From positions 1 through 9,794 of the forward strand of contig CAMPIQ010000136.1 in the NCBI GenBank assembly GCA_946886475.1: a DNA stretch of 9,794 bases. The letters run 5' to 3'. Positions 6,512 to 9,794 of the stretch are shown in pieces. A program made the translations under genes and the position numbers. Within the stretch, counting starts at the first letter, position 1. Each line of letters opens with the position of its first letter. The notes under the pieces were generated by a model, which saw nothing but the letters and a program-made list of their open reading frames with translations, made no database searches and was not told where the DNA came from. The stretch is from an uncultured Chitinophagales bacterium. GTDB taxonomy: Bacteria; Bacteroidota; Bacteroidia; Chitinophagales; Chitinophagaceae.

Positions 6512-9500
6512 CTAATACGCCCGCTTCTCAGTTCCCGGTACTGCAGGTCTTTTGAATTCTTTGGACTTCAATAATTTTTTTGCTTCTTCAATTGCAGCCA
6601 TTAACTGCGGATCAACACCTTTAGCCATCATACCTAAATTTTCGGGTACTGCAATATCGGGCTCCACACCATGTCCTTCCCTGAACCAGGTGCCGTCCGG
6701 ATTATACATACGGAATGATGGAACCGTAACGGTGCCTCCGTCAATCAAAGGCGGTACGCCGCTGATACCAATCAAACCGCCCCAGGTTCTTGCACCTACC
6801 AGAGGACCCAGTTTTTTCCTTCTGAAATAATCCGGGAAGGCATCACCGCCAGATCCGCTCCAGCCATTGATCAGCATTACTTTGGGACCAAAATGTGCGA
6901 ATGGGGGCCATGGCCAGGTTTCGCCATCGCGAATGGCCCAGAAAGCAAGCGGGTCGCGGTTGAGCATTTCAATAAAACGGTCGGGTATCTGTCCGCCGTC
7001 ATTAAACCTTTCATCAATGATCAGCGCTTTTTTATGCCACTGCGCATTGAACTGGCGCATTAATTCATTTTGTCCGTCAACACCTGTACTGGGAACAAAG
7101 ATGTAACCAATTTCACCATTACTTTCCTCTTCAACTTTCTTACGCATGCTTTCAATCCATGCCAGGTGACGCAGGCGATATTCATCTGGCATTGCTTTAA
7201 CAATAGCAGTTTTGGCACCATTCATTGATGGTGTACTGTTATACGTGATCTCAATGGTTTTATTGGCCAGTCCCTGGAAGGCAATAAAGGGATCCGTATC
7301 TGTTGTAAGCGGAATGCCATTTACGGCAAGTATATAATCACCTTCTTTGATATTCACACCAGAAATATCCAATGGCGATCTTGCTTCAGCATCCCATGAT
7401 GCACCTTTCAGGATGTTTTTGATCCTGTAGTGTTGGTTTTCTGCCTGCCAGTCAATTCCAAGGTATCCTACATTCTGCATTTTGGATCTTTCTATATCAC
7501 CACCTCCATGATATGTATGTGATGCATTCAGTTCACCGATCATTTCACCAATTACAAAATCTGCTTCTTCGCGTGTCAAGGCCCCATCAAGCATCTTAAG
7601 GTAGCGGTCGCGAATGGCGGTCCAGTTTGTACCATGCATTTTTGCATCATAGAAATAATCGCGCTGAAGTCTCCACGCATCCATAAAGATCTGTTTCCAT
7701 TCTTCAACCGGATTCACCATTACCTGCATTTCATTTGTACGTAAAGGTTTATCAAACTTCTGGTTCTCCGCGGCATTGATCACGGCGTAACTGTTAGGCC
7801 TGCCTACCAGCATTTTCTGTTTGTTATGTGCCAGTACAAAAAAGTTAGCATCATCAAGAACTGTTTTCTCTTCTCTCTTATCGATATCAAAATATTTGAT
7901 ACTGTTCTTTGCCCCGTTATTTCCTGTATTTGGAATACGCATGTAAAAGATCTTTCCTTTTCCCGCATCAAGGTTACCATAGTTTCCGGGTGGTACAGGC
8001 AGAAGGGTTATTCTTTCCTCAAAACCATCAAAATCGATATCGGTAGTTTTGGCGGAAGGTTTTTTGGTGAGCGCTGCAGAATCTTTTTTCTCTTTTTTAT
8101 TTTCAAGTGCAGGATCTGGTTTCACTTCCCCTTCGGTTATGGCTACGGCATCATTCTTTGGTGCGAGTAATGAGGGTGTTGTTTTTTTAAGCGCCACTGC
8201 AGCTACACTTCTGGTATTATTATAGACAAAAGTATTATCAAGGTCACTGTATACAGGACTGAACGTCTGGCTGGTGAGCAGGTAGAGGTATTTTCCTTCC
8301 GGGTCAAATACCGGATTGTTGCAATTATAAAAACCGGAGGTCAGTTGTCTGGTCTTTTTAGTTTCATGATCATAAATGAAAATGGCATTATGATAATTTT
8401 CAAGATCGCGGTGGTAAGCCATGTACCGGCTGTCGGGCGACCAGCTCGAACCAAAGCCCTGGAGTGGACCATGCATCCAGCGCAGCGCTTTGTCAACCTG
8501 GATGGTTTGGTTGGTTGTAAGGTCATAAACCTGGATCCTCATGGATTTGTCTATGAAGGATAACTTCTTACTATCGGGCGACCATACTGCATCATACCTG
8601 AAACCCGGGCCATAATTTGTCAGTTTCTTTGCGGAGCCTTCCTTATCCGGCTGCATGATGTATAATTCGTATTCTCCTGATGCATCACTCCAGTAGGCAA
8701 TGTGTTTTCCATCCGGCGACCATACAGGATAACGCTCGGCGGCATCGGAAGTTCTTGTAAGGTCTTTCACAAAACCATTTTCTGCAGGTACTGAAAAAAT
8801 ATCGCCCCTGGCCTGTAATAATACCCTGTTGCCATCCGGACTTAAGCTGATGAACTGCACCAGGTTTTCCGCTGTTTCAATTTTGGGTTTTACCATAGCA
8901 CGGTCTGTAACCACATTGACCACTACTTCTTTTTGATTTTTTTCAGTGATGTTGTATAAATACAATTTTCCTCCTGCCTGGTACACAATATCGTCAGGGC
9001 CGATGGAAGGAAAATGCACATCATCATTAGTGAACCTGGTTACCTGTTCGTATTGTTTTGTTGTGAGATCATATCTCCAGATATTCATCCTCATTTCAGC
9101 ACCCCGGTCGGAAAGAAAATAAATTGACCGGCCATGCCACATCGGGAATTCACTTCCGGCTTCTTCAGAAACAGACAGGTTAACATCTGTTTTTGACTGC
9201 AGATTGAAAATATGTATATCTGCCCTCCAGCCACCCCGGTAACGTTTCCAGTTTCTGCCCACCTGTGACCGGAATACAAGAGCGATCTCCTTTCCATCGG
9301 GCGAATAAGATCCGTACTCTGCATAGGCCAGCGGTAGTTTATCAGCAGCACCTCCCTGTGCGTTCACTGTATAAAACTGGTTGAACCTGGCCTTACCGCT
9401 TTCTCTTGAAGAAGCAAACAAAACTTTTTTCCCATCCGGGGTCCATTCAATGGTGCGGTCGGGATAACCATGAGAGGTAAGCCGCACAGGTACGCCGCCA

Positions 9501-9778
9501 TCTGTTGGAATAACATAGACATCACTATTGCCATCATAGTTTCCTGTGAAGGCAATAGTTTTTCCGTCGGGGGAAAATTTCGGATAGCTTTCAACGCCTG
9601 AAGGCGAGCTGAGTTTAAGTGCAGTGCCTCCATGTTTGGGCATCACCCAAATATCGTTGGCGTAAGTAAAAACGATCTTATCTTTTGATACATCAGGAAA
9701 GCGGAAAAGTCCGGCATCTACCTGGGCAAAAGTTATTGTTGAAATCAACATGCAGGCAATAAGAATAAGCTTTCTCAT
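6512..9778 (-). CDS. Tricorn protease homolog, exported S41-family serine peptidase
   Basis: A 1088-aa exported peptidase with a signal peptide (MRK, hydrophobic core, probable cut before Gln19 in 'TFAQ'). Residues 25-530 carry repeated PD40/WD40-like motifs ('FSPDGKTIAF' at 68, 'WTPDGKKVLF' at 112, 'WSPDGKHIAYW' at 353, 'WSPDSRYMAY' at 446, 'FDPEGKYLYL' at 491), forming the two propellers expected of tricorn. A Lys/Pro-rich linker follows (about 535-580). Then come the catalytic region C1 with Ser753-His754, a PDZ-like domain (about 765-860) and C2 with the nucleophile Ser976 in 'GWSGSGGDAF', Gly residues of the oxyanion hole in 'NDGG' (926-929), and Glu1034 before 'GHGVEPDI'. These align with Ser745, His746, Ser965 and Glu1023 of the archaeal enzyme, so it should be active. 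Archaeal tricorn trims peptides in the cytoplasm; this one is predicted periplasmic or outer-membrane facing. Only 16 bp lie upstream in the window, so its promoter is not seen. Confidence 0.95.
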   Translation of the reverse strand: MRKLILIACMLISTITFAQVDAGLFRFPDVSKDKIVFTYANDIWVMPKHGGTALKLSSPSGVESYPKFSPDGKTIAFTGNYDGNSDVYVIPTDGGVPVRLTSHGYPDRTIEWTPDGKKVLFASSRESGKARFNQFYTVNAQGGAADKLPLAYAEYGSYSPDGKEIALVFRSQVGRNWKRYRGGWRADIHIFNLQSKTDVNLSVSEEAGSEFPMWHGRSIYFLSDRGAEMRMNIWRYDLTTKQYEQVTRFTNDDVHFPSIGPDDIVYQAGGKLYLYNITEKNQKEVVVNVVTDRAMVKPKIETAENLVQFISLSPDGNRVLLQARGDIFSVPAENGFVKDLTRTSDAAERYPVWSPDGKHIAYWSDASGEYELYIMQPDKEGSAKKLTNYGPGFRYDAVWSPDSKKLSFIDKSMRIQVYDLTTNQTIQVDKALRWMHGPLQGFGSSWSPDSRYMAYHRDLENYHNAIFIYDHETKKTRQLTSGFYNCNNPVFDPEGKYLYLLTSQTFSPVYSDLDNTFVYNNTRSVAAVALKKTTPSLLAPKNDAVAITEGEVKPDPALENKKEKKDSAALTKKPSAKTTDIDFDGFEERITLLPVPPGNYGNLDAGKGKIFYMRIPNTGNNGAKNSIKYFDIDKREEKTVLDDANFFVLAHNKQKMLVGRPNSYAVINAAENQKFDKPLRTNEMQVMVNPVEEWKQIFMDAWRLQRDYFYDAKMHGTNWTAIRDRYLKMLDGALTREEADFVIGEMIGELNASHTYHGGGDIERSKMQNVGYLGIDWQAENQHYRIKNILKGASWDAEARSPLDISGVNIKEGDYILAVNGIPLTTDTDPFIAFQGLANKTIEITYNSTPSMNGAKTAIVKAMPDEYRLRHLAWIESMRKKVEEESNGEIGYIFVPSTGVDGQNELMRQFNAQWHKKALIIDERFNDGGQIPDRFIEMLNRDPLAFWAIRDGETWPWPPFAHFGPKVMLINGWSGSGGDAFPDYFRRKKLGPLVGARTWGGLIGISGVPPLIDGGTVTVPSFRMYNPDGTWFREGHGVEPDIAVPENLGMMAKGVDPQLMAAIEEAKKLLKSKEFKRPAVPGTEKRAY

Positions 9779-9794
9779 AAAGAGCGTTTTAGTT

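Noticed and set aside
8345..8563. Open plus-strand frames inside the tricorn-type gene
   Set aside because: They are antisense shadows of a well-supported coding region with clear conserved motifs on the minus strand.
1..9794. tRNA, rRNA, CRISPR array, insertion sequence or phage genes
   Set aside because: No cloverleaf-like segment, regular spaced repeats, transposase or integrase motifs were seen on either strand.

Overview
The window looks like Bacteroidota chromosome, most likely from the Chitinophagaceae or a close relative. Supporting signs are the 'FAQ'-type signal peptides, a Q/S-containing lipoprotein box, moderately AT-rich DNA, mostly absent Shine-Dalgarno sequences, and protein families common in that phylum (tricorn-like S41 peptidase, DUF4242/AraC regulator). 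This is inference from style and gene content, not a database match.

All six supported genes lie on the minus strand, so transcription runs from high to low coordinates. From the right: a 1088-aa exported tricorn-type peptidase (6512-9778) ends at a hairpin resembling an intrinsic terminator (6456-6492). Next is a 363-aa three-part regulator (5271-6362): a DUF4242 domain, a degenerate class III nucleotidyl-cyclase domain and an AraC-type DNA-binding domain. After 145 bp comes a two-gene unit joined by an ATGA start/stop overlap: a 149-aa secreted protein (4676-5125) and a 405-aa lipoprotein (3462-4679). The lipoprotein combines a Cys-rich metzincin-like zinc protease region with a C-terminal segment that reads like a small outer-membrane beta-barrel.

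A stretch of about 600 bp without a convincing gene (2866-3461) follows. It carries several inverted repeats, two of them in the presumed leader of the next gene. The left end holds two paralogs of a family I do not recognise (1324-2865 and 4-1266). They share a C-terminal region and differ strongly in the middle. A compact 9-bp hairpin followed by a T-rich run sits between them; it probably terminates or attenuates transcription and favours an internal ATG as the start of the second paralog.

The most interesting parts are the divergent paralog pair, the lipoprotein-metzincin-barrel fusion with its coupled partner, and the regulator with an apparently dead cyclase domain. Whether these form one system cannot be decided from this window. 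No RNA genes, CRISPR arrays, insertion sequences or phage genes were seen.
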